A stretch of 64,000 bases of DNA from Puniceicoccaceae bacterium (GCA_018402305.1 JAGYJE010000001.1:186001-250000), one strand, 5' to 3'; counted from the first letter of the stretch, positions 1-9,753 are shown. The notes: a model not told the origin generated them from the letters alone. A program made the numbers and translations.

Positions 1-1191
1 GGGGTGGGCGGAGGCAGCGAGCCGCGCTTCTTCGGTGCCAAGAGCGACCGCGAGTGCGGGCTGCAATGTTTGCTTCAGGGTGCGGTGGTGATGTTTCGCT
101 GGCCGATGATGATCGGGATTGCGGTGCTCGGTATTTTCTTTGTCTCCCGCGAGATGCCGGATGCGGCCATTCCCCAAGAAGCCGCCCAAATTCTCAAAGA
201 GCAGCATCCCACTATTCGGGAATCCCAGTGGGTGGGAATGGTTTCCGGCTATGCCAATCGACCCGAGGCGGTCGATGCGGCGCTGCAAGCGGATTTAAGT
301 CGGGTGCTGGGTGAGGACTGGCCGGAGAAACTGCGCCTGGTCGGTTACCACGGCACGGTCAACCCCGAGCTCATCCTGCCCGCCGTGATCAAAACGGAGC
401 TCCCCGTCGGCCTGCGGGGGCTCCTTCTGGTGGCCATGCTGGCGGCCCTCATGTCGACCTTTGACTCGGCCCTCAACGTGGCCAGTGGGCTCTTCGTCAA
501 CGACATCTACCGGCGCTGGTTGCGACCCAAGGCGAGCGAGAAGGAATGCGTGCGTGCCTCCTATGTGACGGTTCCCCTGCTTGTCATGCTGGGTGTCTGG
601 CTGGGGCTCGGCGCACACAGCATCAATGACATCTGGGGCTGGTTGGTCATGGGGCTGGGCACGGGGTCGGCGGCACCCGCCATTCTGCGCATGATCTGGT
701 GGCGGATGAACGGCTGGGGTGTGGCGGCCAGTCTCTTTTGCGGAACCATTGCCGCGATTTTGCAGCGCGCCCTCATTCCCGAATTGAATGAATGGTTTCA
801 GTTTCTGCTCATGGGCACGATTTCCTTTTCCGCCGCGATTGGGGTCAGTCTGCTGACCCGCCGCACCGACGACGCCACGGTGCTTAACTTTTACCGAAAG
901 ACCAAGCCCTTTGGCTGGTGGAGGCCGATCCGCAGTCAACTAGCGGAGTCCGAGCAGCAGGCCATCCTGCGGGAGAACCGCACCGACATGATCGCCATCC
1001 CCTTCGTCCTGCTCGCCCAGGTCACGCTCTTCTTGATCGCCATGCTCGTGGTCATTCACGACTACGCCGGGATGCTGACGGTGCTGCCGCTCTTCCTCAT
1101 CGGTGCGGCCGGTATGTGGTGGTTCTGGTGGCGTCCTCTGGATGGCATGGAGGGCGGCGGACGTCACAACACAATCCAGTCTTCCAAGTAA
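1..1191 (+). CDS. Sodium:solute symporter (SSS family), C-terminal part, truncated by window start
   Basis: The reading frame is open from base 1, so the true start lies upstream and only the last ~396 residues are present. The visible part has about eight hydrophobic segments. It includes the run LLLVAMLAALMSTFDSALN, which resembles the conserved late-helix region of SSS transporters with its Ser/Thr-Asp-Ser motif. A polar stretch of about 100 residues sits between two early membrane segments. SSS proteins move sugars, sialic acid, amino acids or other small solutes with Na+ across the inner membrane. The next genes encode a sialate O-acetylesterase-type hydrolase and an alpha-mannosidase, so a sugar or sugar derivative is the likely substrate (inference). 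The substrate cannot be read from sequence alone. Confidence 0.85.
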   Translation, partial: GVGGGSEPRFFGAKSDRECGLQCLLQGAVVMFRWPMMIGIAVLGIFFVSREMPDAAIPQEAAQILKEQHPTIRESQWVGMVSGYANRPEAVDAALQADLSRVLGEDWPEKLRLVGYHGTVNPELILPAVIKTELPVGLRGLLLVAMLAALMSTFDSALNVASGLFVNDIYRRWLRPKASEKECVRASYVTVPLLVMLGVWLGLGAHSINDIWGWLVMGLGTGSAAPAILRMIWWRMNGWGVAASLFCGTIAAILQRALIPELNEWFQFLLMGTISFSAAIGVSLLTRRTDDATVLNFYRKTKPFGWWRPIRSQLAESEQQAILRENRTDMIAIPFVLLAQVTLFLIAMLVVIHDYAGMLTVLPLFLIGAAGMWWFWWRPLDGMEGGGRHNTIQSSK

Positions 1192-1202
1192 AGTTAAACC
1201 CA

Positions 1203-4151
1203 ATGCTCTCGAAATTCACCCAATTCCTCTCCCTGAGCATGAGCCTGACCCTGAGCCTGCCCCCGCTGAATGCCCAATCGACCTGGAATGGCGGCGCGGG
1301 CGATTTCAACGAAGCGTCCAACTGGTCGCCCTCGGGGGTGCCGGCACAGAACACGCCTTTGACCATCGCGGCGGGCACAGCTACGGCCAGCGGGAGCGAT
1401 AGCTTTTTCGAGCGCGGCGCGGATACCCGCATCGAGGGCGGCGATTTGGTTCTCAATAATCTACGCTTTCTCAACGCCCGGGGAGGGGAGGCTCGCTTCC
1501 GTTTGGATGCGGGCTCCCTCCAGCACACGGGCACGTATTTCATCGTTGGCCAAACCACGAGCGGGCAATTTATTCAGCAGGGTGGTGCGGTCCAGACAGC
1601 CGTCAGCCGGGGCTTCTTCCTCTCCGACGGCGGCGGCGGGAGCAGCCTTCTGCAGTTGTCCGGGGGCAGTTTTGCGGTGGAGATGAACGGAACTTACAAC
1701 ACAGAGCTGCATAATGTCTGGATGGGACGGGGCGTGGCCAACGGCGGAGCGAATGATCGCCTGGTCGTGGATGGCGGCAATCTTTCGATTCGCAATACCG
1801 CCACCGCTCCGAGCGAGCGCTGGTTTAAAATGACCCGAAACTCAAGCCTGCTACTCGAATCGGGCCGCATCGATTTGCTCGACTTTCAAGCCGTGGCCAT
1901 CGGCCAGGGGCGTTCCGGTGTGGAGGCCTCGGACACGGCCAGCATGATTTTGCGTGGCGGCACGATGCGGGCGGAGGTCCGGGTTGCCTTCGTGCTTGGC
2001 TGGGGCACAAACGGCGCCCTCGGTATTGCAGGCGGTGATTTGACGATTGCCAAGGTCGACGCTTCCGGGGGCGATCTTTGGATCGATGGCTCGAGTTCCA
2101 CGGCTTGGGCCGCCGTGGAACAGTCAGGCGGCTCCGTCAACGTGGAGGGCGAGATCCTCATTGCGCGCGATGCCTCCGGGACGGTGGCCCGCTACACGCT
2201 CTCCGGGGGGGAGCTGCGCGCCGCCGATTTGCGCCGGGGCAGCGGCGCGCATGGGCGGTTTATCTTCGAGGGAGGCACCCTCGTCCTGGCGGGTGACCGG
2301 CGCGGGCTCGAAAATGAAAGCTGGTTCGTGGCCAGCGGACCCCTCACGGCGGATTACGCTGCCGCTTCCAATCAAACCACCTTTACGCTCGACGCCACGC
2401 CAGAGGCACCTGAAGGGGTCGCCTTTACCTTCGATAGCGGCTTCGAGGACTCCGGCGGCTCCGCCAACGACGGCGTGGGGGAGGGCGGCGCCTCGATCAA
2501 CACCAGCGCCTTTGGCCGGGTGGTCGGCGCGGGCTCGCTGCGTCTCGATGGTGCAGCGGCCTCCCGAGTCGCGCTGAGCAGACCCGTTTCCTTCGGCATG
2601 ACCGATCCATGGACCGTTTCCTGGTGGTCCCAACGCGCCGAGCTGGGCGGCAGCAAGGGCATGATCGTCGGCGAGCGGGGCTCCGCCGGAAACTTTATTT
2701 GGCTTCGGGATGGCGGCGCGGGCGGGCTCCGGTTTCGCCCGGATTCGGCTGCGAGCATCGACTTCCTGACTCCCCGGGACAGCGCTATGCGGCACTACAC
2801 CCTGGTTGCCGATGGGTCCGGGCAGATCCACCTCTACCTTGACGGTGTCTTGAGCGAAACCCGGAGCGCGCTGACCGCATGGACCCTGGACAGCATCGGG
2901 GTGGGCTACCCGACCAGTTCGAGCAACTTCAATTTTGAGGGCTGGATCGATGCGCTTCGAGTGACCCCAACGGCGCTTGACGCGCAAGCCGTAGCCGATC
3001 AATACGCCGCTGAGGCACCCGCCGTGACGCCGCCGAACCCCGCCCGCGTGCGGGTTTTTCTGCTCGGTGGCCAGTCCAATGCAGTGGGCCATGCCGTGGC
3101 CAACGAACTGCCGCCCGAAAGCTTCTTTCCACAGGCGGACGTTGATCTGTTCAATAATTTCCCCGGTGGTGCCTATTCCATGGGTGCCGTGCGGCCCGGG
3201 CTCTCTCGCAGCGGCAGCTTTGGACCCGAGATTTCCATGGGGCGCTGGCTGGCCGATCACTATGCCGAGCGTGAGCCGGATACGCGGGTCGCCATCATCA
3301 AATACGCCCATGGGGGGACCAATCTCTACGCCCAGTGGCAGGCCGGGGGTGATGGCACACCCGCTGGCGATGGCCCGGAGTATCAGATTTTTCAGGACAC
3401 CGTGGCCGCTGGCATGACCGCGCTGACGGAGAAATACCCCGACGCGGAGCTGTCCATCGAGGGCATGGCCTGGATGCAGGGTGAGTCGGATTGCAACGAC
3501 AACGAAGCGCCCAACTACGCGGCCAATCTGGCGGCCTTTATCAACGATGTCCGGGCCACCTACCGGGCGGATCTGCCCTTCGTCGTGGGGCGGCTTTCGG
3601 CCAATCAAACCAACCGCCAGCCAAGGCCACTGGCCATCGTCATGGCCGCTCAAACCGCCGTCGCCGAAGCCGATCCCCGGGTTGGACTGGTGGATACAGA
3701 CGACTTCGGCCTGCTCAGCGATGACCTGCATTTCAGCACGCCGGGTATTCTTGATATGGGCGTGGCCTTCGCCGAAGAGCTGGCCTACCTCAGTTGGATG
3801 ACGGCGGTGGTCCCCGGCTCCTTGATTGAAAGCGAACTTGGCGCCCCGAGCGTCGACATCAATGGGAACGATTTGCAGAACAATCTCGAGTGGCTCTTCG
3901 GCTTCGATCCGGTCAGGCCGCACCCGGGGATTCAGCTTCGGCTGACCTTTGGATCCGAAGGACTGGAAATTGAGATCAACCGGGTCATCCCCGAAGGCAC
4001 CTTCACCCTGCTGGAGGCCCGAACCCCGGCAGGACCCTGGCAGACCTCCCGGCACCAACCCCTTGTCGCTGGGATTGCGGATAATTTTCGCTTCGAGATA
4101 CCCAAAACGAATGCGCTCCAGCGCTTTTTCCGAATCCGCTACGAGCCCTGA
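1203..4151 (+). CDS. Secreted sialate O-acetylesterase-type SGNH hydrolase with N-terminal beta-strand repeats and LamG domain
   Basis: 982 residues from the ATG at 1203; longer starts would run into the symporter gene. A signal peptide ends near residue 25 (...PPLNAQS). Residues ~28-400 are Gly/Ser-rich beta-strand repeats of the autotransporter type. Residues ~405-598 look like a LamG/concanavalin fold (LYLDGVLSE, GWIDALRV). The catalytic part starts near residue 614: GGQSNAVGHA carries the putative nucleophile Ser625, GESD lies near residue 760, and a DxxH motif (DDLHF) near 841-844 supplies the catalytic Asp/His. The family removes O-acetyl groups from sialic acid or other glycans. The C-terminal ~120 residues resemble the cell-surface tail module common in Verrucomicrobia. 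No beta-barrel and no PEP-CTERM motif is present. The exact substrate is unknown. Confidence 0.85.
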   Translation: MLSKFTQFLSLSMSLTLSLPPLNAQSTWNGGAGDFNEASNWSPSGVPAQNTPLTIAAGTATASGSDSFFERGADTRIEGGDLVLNNLRFLNARGGEARFRLDAGSLQHTGTYFIVGQTTSGQFIQQGGAVQTAVSRGFFLSDGGGGSSLLQLSGGSFAVEMNGTYNTELHNVWMGRGVANGGANDRLVVDGGNLSIRNTATAPSERWFKMTRNSSLLLESGRIDLLDFQAVAIGQGRSGVEASDTASMILRGGTMRAEVRVAFVLGWGTNGALGIAGGDLTIAKVDASGGDLWIDGSSSTAWAAVEQSGGSVNVEGEILIARDASGTVARYTLSGGELRAADLRRGSGAHGRFIFEGGTLVLAGDRRGLENESWFVASGPLTADYAAASNQTTFTLDATPEAPEGVAFTFDSGFEDSGGSANDGVGEGGASINTSAFGRVVGAGSLRLDGAAASRVALSRPVSFGMTDPWTVSWWSQRAELGGSKGMIVGERGSAGNFIWLRDGGAGGLRFRPDSAASIDFLTPRDSAMRHYTLVADGSGQIHLYLDGVLSETRSALTAWTLDSIGVGYPTSSSNFNFEGWIDALRVTPTALDAQAVADQYAAEAPAVTPPNPARVRVFLLGGQSNAVGHAVANELPPESFFPQADVDLFNNFPGGAYSMGAVRPGLSRSGSFGPEISMGRWLADHYAEREPDTRVAIIKYAHGGTNLYAQWQAGGDGTPAGDGPEYQIFQDTVAAGMTALTEKYPDAELSIEGMAWMQGESDCNDNEAPNYAANLAAFINDVRATYRADLPFVVGRLSANQTNRQPRPLAIVMAAQTAVAEADPRVGLVDTDDFGLLSDDLHFSTPGILDMGVAFAEELAYLSWMTAVVPGSLIESELGAPSVDINGNDLQNNLEWLFGFDPVRPHPGIQLRLTFGSEGLEIEINRVIPEGTFTLLEARTPAGPWQTSRHQPLVAGIADNFRFEIPKTNALQRFFRIRYEP

Positions 4152-4243
4152 GATAGACGAATTTATCCAAATTGGCCAGATTTTGGAAAATTTAGTTGAA
4201 ATGAAGTGAAAAAACAGCCCGTATCCACGGTCTTAGATTTATA

Positions 4244-4267
4244 ATATTAACTAAAAACGGTTAATAT
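4244..4267. promoter_or_regulatory. AT-rich inverted repeat upstream of the alpha-mannosidase gene
   Basis: Perfect 8-bp arms ATATTAAC and GTTAATAT are separated by 8 bp. The repeat ends 17 bp before the mannosidase ATG. Size, symmetry and position fit an operator for a dimeric repressor such as a LacI- or GntR-type regulator, but no regulator gene is in the window and the region is AT-rich. A weak GGAAT ribosome site follows at about 4276. Confidence 0.35.
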
Positions 4268-4284
4268 AGGTTATAGGAATTAAT

Positions 4285-7026
4285 ATGGTCAAACAACAAG
4301 ACGTTTTCTACGTGCCCAGCTCGCATTGGGACCGCGAATGGTATCTGCCGTTTCAGGATTACCGGCACAAGCTCGTTCGCTTAATGGATCAGGTCTTGGC
4401 GGATTTGGCCTCCGGAGTGATGGAGGGTCCCTTCACGGGTGATGGTCAGGCGATCTTGATTGAGGACTACCTGGAAATTCGCCCTGAAAAGGAGGCGGAG
4501 CTGCGCGCCCATGTGGCCGAGGGACGGATTGTCTTCGGGCCGTGGTATGTCCTGCCGGACGAGTTTCTGGTGTCCGGGGAATCGCTCCTGCGGAACCTTC
4601 GATTTGGAAAGTCCATTGTCCGCTCCTTTGGCGGAGAGCCATCCACCGCGGGTTTTGTCTGTGATCTCTTTGGCCACAATTCGCAGATGCCCCAGATTCT
4701 GATGGGCTTTGGCAGTGTGGGGGGGCTCGTTTGGCGGGGTGTGGACATTCGTAAGGGAGGGCGCTTTCTCTGGGAGGGTGCAGACGGCTCCTGCCTGCCC
4801 ACCTACCGCTTCGGGAAAAGCGGCTATTGCGACTACACCTACAAGGTGCGTCGCTCCACCGATGAGCGCGTTGCCTTCGATTCCGAAGAAGCGGCGGAGG
4901 CACTGGTTGCTTTTATCGAAGAGGAACGGGAGCGGATGGGGCCGGACTCACCGGCTCTGGTCTTCGACGGGGGGGACCATCTTCTGCTGGACCCGAGGCA
5001 CTACGCGGTCCTGCAAGACCACGCCAAGAAGACACAGGACTATTGCCTCAGGCACGGCACGCTCGATGCCTTCCTCGAAGGCATGGCGGCTTCCTTCACG
5101 GGCGACGAGCCCCGAGTGCGCGGGGAGCTGCGGGAGCCGACCCGTTGGCCGACCACAGAGGACCAGTCCTTCCTCATCCCCGGTTGCCTCGCCAGCCGGG
5201 TCTGGGCCAAGCAGGAAAATGCCGCCCTGGAATCGCTTCTCTGCGATTGGGTGGAGCCTTTTGCCGCCTTCGCGCACCTCGCCTTGGGAATTGAGCACCC
5301 GAGCGGATTCCTCCAGGTGGCCTGGCGCTGGCTGTTGCAGAATCACCCACACGACTCGATCTGTGGCTGCTCAGTGGACCAGGTCCATGAGGATATGAAA
5401 TACCGCTTTAGCCAGTGCCGCCAGCTGGGCGAGCGTCTGCTCGATGAGTCACTCCGCACCTTGGCCGCGGCGGCCCCCGGCTCGCTGGCACCACACGAAC
5501 GGCGTCTGGCGGTCTTTAATTCCTTACCCGAGCCCCGCACGGGGGTTTTTGAGTTCGAGGTGGAAATACCCGTCGAGTGGCCGGAGTTTACCGAGTTCTT
5601 TGGCTACGAGCCGAAACCGGCCTTCCGTCTCTTCCGTGGCGAGGAGCCGATTCCCTACCAGCGCCTCGGCACCCGGCGCTCGGTCACGCGCAAGCGTCTG
5701 CGTGACCTCCACTACCCAAAACCCTACATGGTCCACGTCGTGCGGGTGGCCGCCGAGCTGACGCTGCCCGCGCTGGGCGCGGCACAGCTGCGGGTCGAGG
5801 GGATCGAAAGCAAGGGGAACGGTGCGGACCATTTGGGCAACCGCCATGTGCCCGTCACCCGTCACCCCGCCACGCCCGGCCTGCGGACGGGGCGCTGCAC
5901 CATGGAGAACGCCTTCCTTCGGGTAGCCATCCAGCCCGACGGCGGGTTGACGCTTGTGGACAAGGCCTCCGGGCAACGCTACACCGATCTGAACCTTTTC
6001 GAGGACGACGCCGACATTGGCGACGGCTGGTATCACGGGCCGACCGTGAACCGGCGCGATGTGGTCTCCGGTTCCGCTCAGATCGAGCTGCTCTGCGACA
6101 CGCCGCTGCTCACCACCTTCGTTGTGCGGCAGACTTTGTTGCTGCCACGCGCCTACGATACGAGAACAGATGCCCGCTCGACCGAGCGCGCCCCGCTCCT
6201 TTGCGAAAGCTTCATCACCCTGCGGGCCGATGCCCAGGGGCTCGATGTGGAGACGCATATCGAAAACAGCATCCACGACCACCGGCTTCGGGTGCTCTTT
6301 CCCACTGGGGCCGACGCCACCACCTACCTGGCGGACGCCCCCTTCGACGTGGTCGAGCGGCCGATTGCGCTCCGCGCCGACAACCACACCTATCGGGAAA
6401 TGGAGGTCGAGACCAAGCCGCAGCAAAGCTGGACCGCCGTCTTCGACCAGAGCCGGGGGCTGGCGCTCGTTTGCAGCGGCGGCCTTCTCGAGACCGCTGT
6501 GCCTGACCGCCCGGAGCGCCCCATCGCATTGACCCTCTTCCGTGCCACCGGCCGCACGAAGATGACCGACGGGGAGCCTGAAGGCCAGATGGAGGGCATG
6601 CCGCTGACGTTCCGCTACCGCATCCTGCCGCTCGTCGGGCAACCGGACCGGAGCGAGCTTTTTCGGCATGCCAGGATTCTGGCCGACGGCATCCGCACGG
6701 TCTGTCTGAGCCAGAGCGATCTGGATTTTGAGCGTGGCAAGTGGGACGGCCCCGAGCAAGCCAACGGCGAGTTGTTGCGCCTGGAGGGTGCCGCTGTGCC
6801 CACCAGCATTCGCCAGGTCGACGGGGCCACCGAGATTCGCGTCTTTAATCCACATGAGGTTGAGGTGACGGCGAGTCTCCTGCCCGGCGAGCATCTCTCC
6901 GCAGAGGGGGCCGGCCTGGTCGACTTCGAAAGCCAGCCCATGAGCGAACCCCTTTCCATCGCTGAGGATGGCATCACGGCCCAGCTTGGGCCGAAGAAGA
7001 TCCGCACAATTCGCCTGTCCCGGTGA
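4285..7026 (+). CDS. Alpha-mannosidase, glycoside hydrolase family 38
   Basis: 913 residues, the usual size for bacterial GH38 enzymes such as MngB. The N-terminus has the family signature SSHWDREW (metal ligands His14 and Asp16). CDLFGHNSQMPQ supplies the catalytic nucleophile and ligand Asp127, and NHPHDSICGCS places the other zinc-site residues at His356/Asp357. The second half is the usual beta-rich C-terminal portion. No signal peptide is visible, so the enzyme should be cytoplasmic and act on alpha-mannosides after uptake; known relatives act on mannosylglycerate or short alpha-mannosides. It follows a symporter and an esterase gene and is preceded by an inverted repeat, which suggests an inducible glycan-use block (inference). 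Confidence 0.93.
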   Translation: MVKQQDVFYVPSSHWDREWYLPFQDYRHKLVRLMDQVLADLASGVMEGPFTGDGQAILIEDYLEIRPEKEAELRAHVAEGRIVFGPWYVLPDEFLVSGESLLRNLRFGKSIVRSFGGEPSTAGFVCDLFGHNSQMPQILMGFGSVGGLVWRGVDIRKGGRFLWEGADGSCLPTYRFGKSGYCDYTYKVRRSTDERVAFDSEEAAEALVAFIEEERERMGPDSPALVFDGGDHLLLDPRHYAVLQDHAKKTQDYCLRHGTLDAFLEGMAASFTGDEPRVRGELREPTRWPTTEDQSFLIPGCLASRVWAKQENAALESLLCDWVEPFAAFAHLALGIEHPSGFLQVAWRWLLQNHPHDSICGCSVDQVHEDMKYRFSQCRQLGERLLDESLRTLAAAAPGSLAPHERRLAVFNSLPEPRTGVFEFEVEIPVEWPEFTEFFGYEPKPAFRLFRGEEPIPYQRLGTRRSVTRKRLRDLHYPKPYMVHVVRVAAELTLPALGAAQLRVEGIESKGNGADHLGNRHVPVTRHPATPGLRTGRCTMENAFLRVAIQPDGGLTLVDKASGQRYTDLNLFEDDADIGDGWYHGPTVNRRDVVSGSAQIELLCDTPLLTTFVVRQTLLLPRAYDTRTDARSTERAPLLCESFITLRADAQGLDVETHIENSIHDHRLRVLFPTGADATTYLADAPFDVVERPIALRADNHTYREMEVETKPQQSWTAVFDQSRGLALVCSGGLLETAVPDRPERPIALTLFRATGRTKMTDGEPEGQMEGMPLTFRYRILPLVGQPDRSELFRHARILADGIRTVCLSQSDLDFERGKWDGPEQANGELLRLEGAAVPTSIRQVDGATEIRVFNPHEVEVTASLLPGEHLSAEGAGLVDFESQPMSEPLSIAEDGITAQLGPKKIRTIRLSR

Positions 7027-7053
7027 TCGCACCGGTGTTCGTTTCATGCAGCC

Positions 7054-7212
7054 TCATGCGGGTGAGAGCAGCTCGGCCAGAATAACCGGATTGATAGCGG
7101 CTCGCCCTTCGAGTACGGCGCGTCGGAGGATTTCTCTGGCCCATGAAAACGTGGGTGAGTCGGGATCGAAGGCGTAGATGAGGACGTTGGAATCGAGCAG
7201 GATCCTGGCTCT
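7054..7212 (-). pseudogene. PIN-domain (VapC-type) toxin remnant
   Basis: The minus strand encodes about 52 residues beginning ARILLDSNVLIYAFDPDSP and running to NPVILAELLSPA before a TGA. This is the N-terminal half of a PIN nuclease, with the first catalytic Asp in LDSN and the conserved Glu in LAEL. An in-frame TAG lies directly before the fragment, with no start codon, and the distal acidic residues are missing. It is therefore a decayed fragment, too short to fold as an active toxin. It sits alone between the mannosidase and the PEP-CTERM gene, with no antitoxin visible. Confidence 0.7.
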
Positions 7213-7302
7213 CTAGTCTGCTCTTATGCATTGCGTCCCCGGCTCGAATCAGTCGTCGTTCCAAAGAAATTGTTTTTAATAAACCGAAAATAAGTTTATT
7301 GT

Positions 7303-7316
7303 TTACAAATTTGTAA
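7303..7316. promoter_or_regulatory. Perfect 14-bp palindrome, candidate operator
   Basis: TTACAAATTTGTAA reads the same on both strands and lies 98 bp before the ATG of the PEP-CTERM gene. About 10 bp upstream is a second small inverted repeat (AATAAAC...GTTTATT). The surrounding bases are AT-rich and could contain the promoter. It may be a binding site for a dimeric regulator; no regulator is encoded nearby. Confidence 0.35.
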
Positions 7317-7414
7317 CAGTAAAAAGGTTGATTGGTGTCGGTGGTTTGTTTGAATCGGGGCCGTCTCTGAAAAACGGCAATCCTTCATCAAACACCTTCG
7401 AATCCCAGCAAGTT

Positions 7415-9736
7415 ATGAAACACGCTTCAATCACCACTGCCGCAGCTCTGCTCACGGGCTGCGTTCTATCGGCCCAGTCCACTGTAACCTGGGACGTCGC
7501 CAACGCTAACGACAACTGGAATACCAGCGACGCCAATTGGACCGGCGGAGCATCGTTCACGAATGGCGACCTCGCGGTCTTCGACGACGCGGCGGGTGAG
7601 ACCGTCCAAATCGATGGGGGCGGGGTCAATCCAGGGTCGACCACGATCGACGATGGCGACTTCCGCTTTGAGGGTGGCAGCATTGGAAGCGGGTCATTAA
7701 ACCTCAACAGTTCGGGGACCACGGTCCTGACGCAGTCGAACAGCTTTTCCGGGGTCGACTTGAGCGCGGGTGATCTTCGCATTCAGAATGTGGGTTCGCT
7801 GGGGGCGGGCACGCTGACCCACTCGGGCGGCGAACTTCTCTTCAGTTTCGGTAATGGATCCACCTCCACCGTGGCCAACGACTTCGTGCTCGATACGACC
7901 GGGCACCGGACATTTGTTATCCGTGGCACCGACGGGGCCGCGCCCAGCACCGAGACCACCGTGCGCCTGACCGGTGCGATCTCCGGCGGGGCTGCGGGGC
8001 AGACCTACCGAATGGGGGACACCCTGGCGGGCGGCAACATGAACAGCTACCTGATTTTAGACAACGCCGCCAACTCGTTTGCGGGGAACGTCGAGGTCTT
8101 TCGCGGCTTTGTCGGTGTGACCAGCGATGGCGCACTGGGCGCGGCGGACAACGACGTCAACCTGGCGGTCGGGAGTTTCGGCGGCGGCCTGCGCTTTGCC
8201 GCGGACAATGTTTCTCTGAATTCGAATCGGGAGATCATTTTTAACGGGAACGAGATCATCGACACGGGGGGGTTCACAGCGTCCATCGCGGGCGACCTCT
8301 CGGAAAATGGGACCAACGTCGTCCGCAAGACGGGCGCGGGCACTTTGATCTTAACCGGAACGAGCAGCGTCACCAGCACGAGTATCGCCGAAGGCACTTT
8401 GCAGGTCGGTGATGGCGGCACCACCGGAGCCCTCGGGTCCGGCACCATCACCAATGATGCGACGCTGGTCCTGGACCGTTCCGATGATTTTAACCTGAAT
8501 AACAAGATCGACGGCGGCTCCGGCGAGCTCATCAAGCGCGGCGCGGGCACCATGACGATGGCGGCCAACACGGATGTGAAAAACAGTGCGCTGACGATTG
8601 AAGCGGGGCGGGTCGTCTCGCAGAAGGGCACCCGCTACTTTGCCATCGGTCACGTGGTCGGGGGCAGCGGTTTGGCGAACGGCGCGACCATCACGATCGA
8701 AAACGGTGCGGCCTTCGACATTGACGGCAACGAGAATTTGGATGGCTCTGTCAACTATTCGCTGGGTGCCCGTGGCAATGTGCAAGTGGTCCTGAACGGG
8801 GGCGCGATGAACTTTCTCGAAGATGCCTCCTTCCGCAGCAACGCAGTGGGGACGTTTACGAGCAACAACGGGGGCTCTGTCACCGTGGAAAACAACCATC
8901 GCCTCGACCTGAATAATTCAGGCGGGTTCACCACGACCGGCACCGGTGCGACAAACGTTTCGGGTGGCGGTTCGTTGAATCTGTTGATCCGCAACACCTC
9001 CGGTGATGAGCCTGTCTTCGATGTGGGTGCGGATGCACCGCTCACCATCGACACGGATATCACCAGCATCAATGTCAACAATTCGGTGGGCGGACTTGGT
9101 ATTGAAAAGACCGGCGCGGGCACCCTGACCCTGAACGGCTTTAACACCTACGCCGGCAACACATCCGTGAGCGCGGGCACGCTTTTAGTGAATGGAACGG
9201 TCAACGATGTTTCGGTGGCTTCCGGCGCCGTGTTGGGCGGCAGCGGCGAGGTGGGTGATCTGACCGTAACCGGAGGCACCCTCGCGCCGGGGAATTCGGC
9301 GGGGGTTCTGGAGACGGGTAATCTGAGTCTGAATGCCAGTGCCACCTTCGCCTATGAATTCGGCCTCACCGCCTCGGATCTGGTCGAGGTCGACGGTGAT
9401 CTCAGCCTGGGAGGTGCAACTTTGTTCCTTTCGGATCTCGCGACGGGCACCATCAGCCTGGGTGACTCGCTCACACTTTTCGGCTACACCGGAACCTGGG
9501 ATGGCAGCACCTTTGACGGTCTGGCCAATGAATCCGAATTCTCCGGAGCTGGTTTCAATTGGGAGATCGTTTATGACTCGCTCACTGCGGGCAGCCTCAA
9601 TGGCGGATCCGGCAGTTCTTTCGTCACGCTGACGGCCGTCGTCCCCGAGCCTTCCGCGGGTGCTGCGCTTCTTGGCCTGGTGGCCGGTGCCCTGGCTTGC
9701 CTGCGCCGCCGCCCGGCGCGCCATTTGCAGCGATAA
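7415..9736 (+). CDS. PEP-CTERM protein with autotransporter-associated beta-strand repeats
   Basis: 773 residues from the ATG at 7415, chosen because a clean signal peptide (ending ...TGCVLSAQS) starts there. The body is built of repeats of the form GAGTLxLxGxNTYxGNTxVxxGTL, seen at about residues 300-345 and again at 565-610. These are typical of autotransporter passenger beta-helices. There is no outer-membrane barrel. The C-terminus instead has the PEP-CTERM sorting signal: VPEPS near residue 743, a hydrophobic helix, then an Arg cluster (RRRP). Such proteins are normally processed by an exosortase/archaeosortase-like system and displayed in the envelope or exopolysaccharide. No exosortase lies in this window. 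Its ligand is unknown. Confidence 0.88.
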   Translation: MKHASITTAAALLTGCVLSAQSTVTWDVANANDNWNTSDANWTGGASFTNGDLAVFDDAAGETVQIDGGGVNPGSTTIDDGDFRFEGGSIGSGSLNLNSSGTTVLTQSNSFSGVDLSAGDLRIQNVGSLGAGTLTHSGGELLFSFGNGSTSTVANDFVLDTTGHRTFVIRGTDGAAPSTETTVRLTGAISGGAAGQTYRMGDTLAGGNMNSYLILDNAANSFAGNVEVFRGFVGVTSDGALGAADNDVNLAVGSFGGGLRFAADNVSLNSNREIIFNGNEIIDTGGFTASIAGDLSENGTNVVRKTGAGTLILTGTSSVTSTSIAEGTLQVGDGGTTGALGSGTITNDATLVLDRSDDFNLNNKIDGGSGELIKRGAGTMTMAANTDVKNSALTIEAGRVVSQKGTRYFAIGHVVGGSGLANGATITIENGAAFDIDGNENLDGSVNYSLGARGNVQVVLNGGAMNFLEDASFRSNAVGTFTSNNGGSVTVENNHRLDLNNSGGFTTTGTGATNVSGGGSLNLLIRNTSGDEPVFDVGADAPLTIDTDITSINVNNSVGGLGIEKTGAGTLTLNGFNTYAGNTSVSAGTLLVNGTVNDVSVASGAVLGGSGEVGDLTVTGGTLAPGNSAGVLETGNLSLNASATFAYEFGLTASDLVEVDGDLSLGGATLFLSDLATGTISLGDSLTLFGYTGTWDGSTFDGLANESEFSGAGFNWEIVYDSLTAGSLNGGSGSSFVTLTAVVPEPSAGAALLGLVAGALACLRRRPARHLQR

Positions 9737-9753
9737 TTTGTTGTTCTGGTTTT

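Noticed and set aside
2124-4058. Long minus-strand open frame (644 codons) opposite the esterase
   Set aside because: It lies wholly antisense to a gene with clear catalytic motifs. Its composition is Gly/Arg/Pro-rich shadow coding typical of GC-rich DNA and no domain is visible.
5524-7047. Minus-strand 507-codon frame opposite the GH38 mannosidase
   Set aside because: Antisense to a well-supported gene, with no recognisable motif and no plausible start signal.
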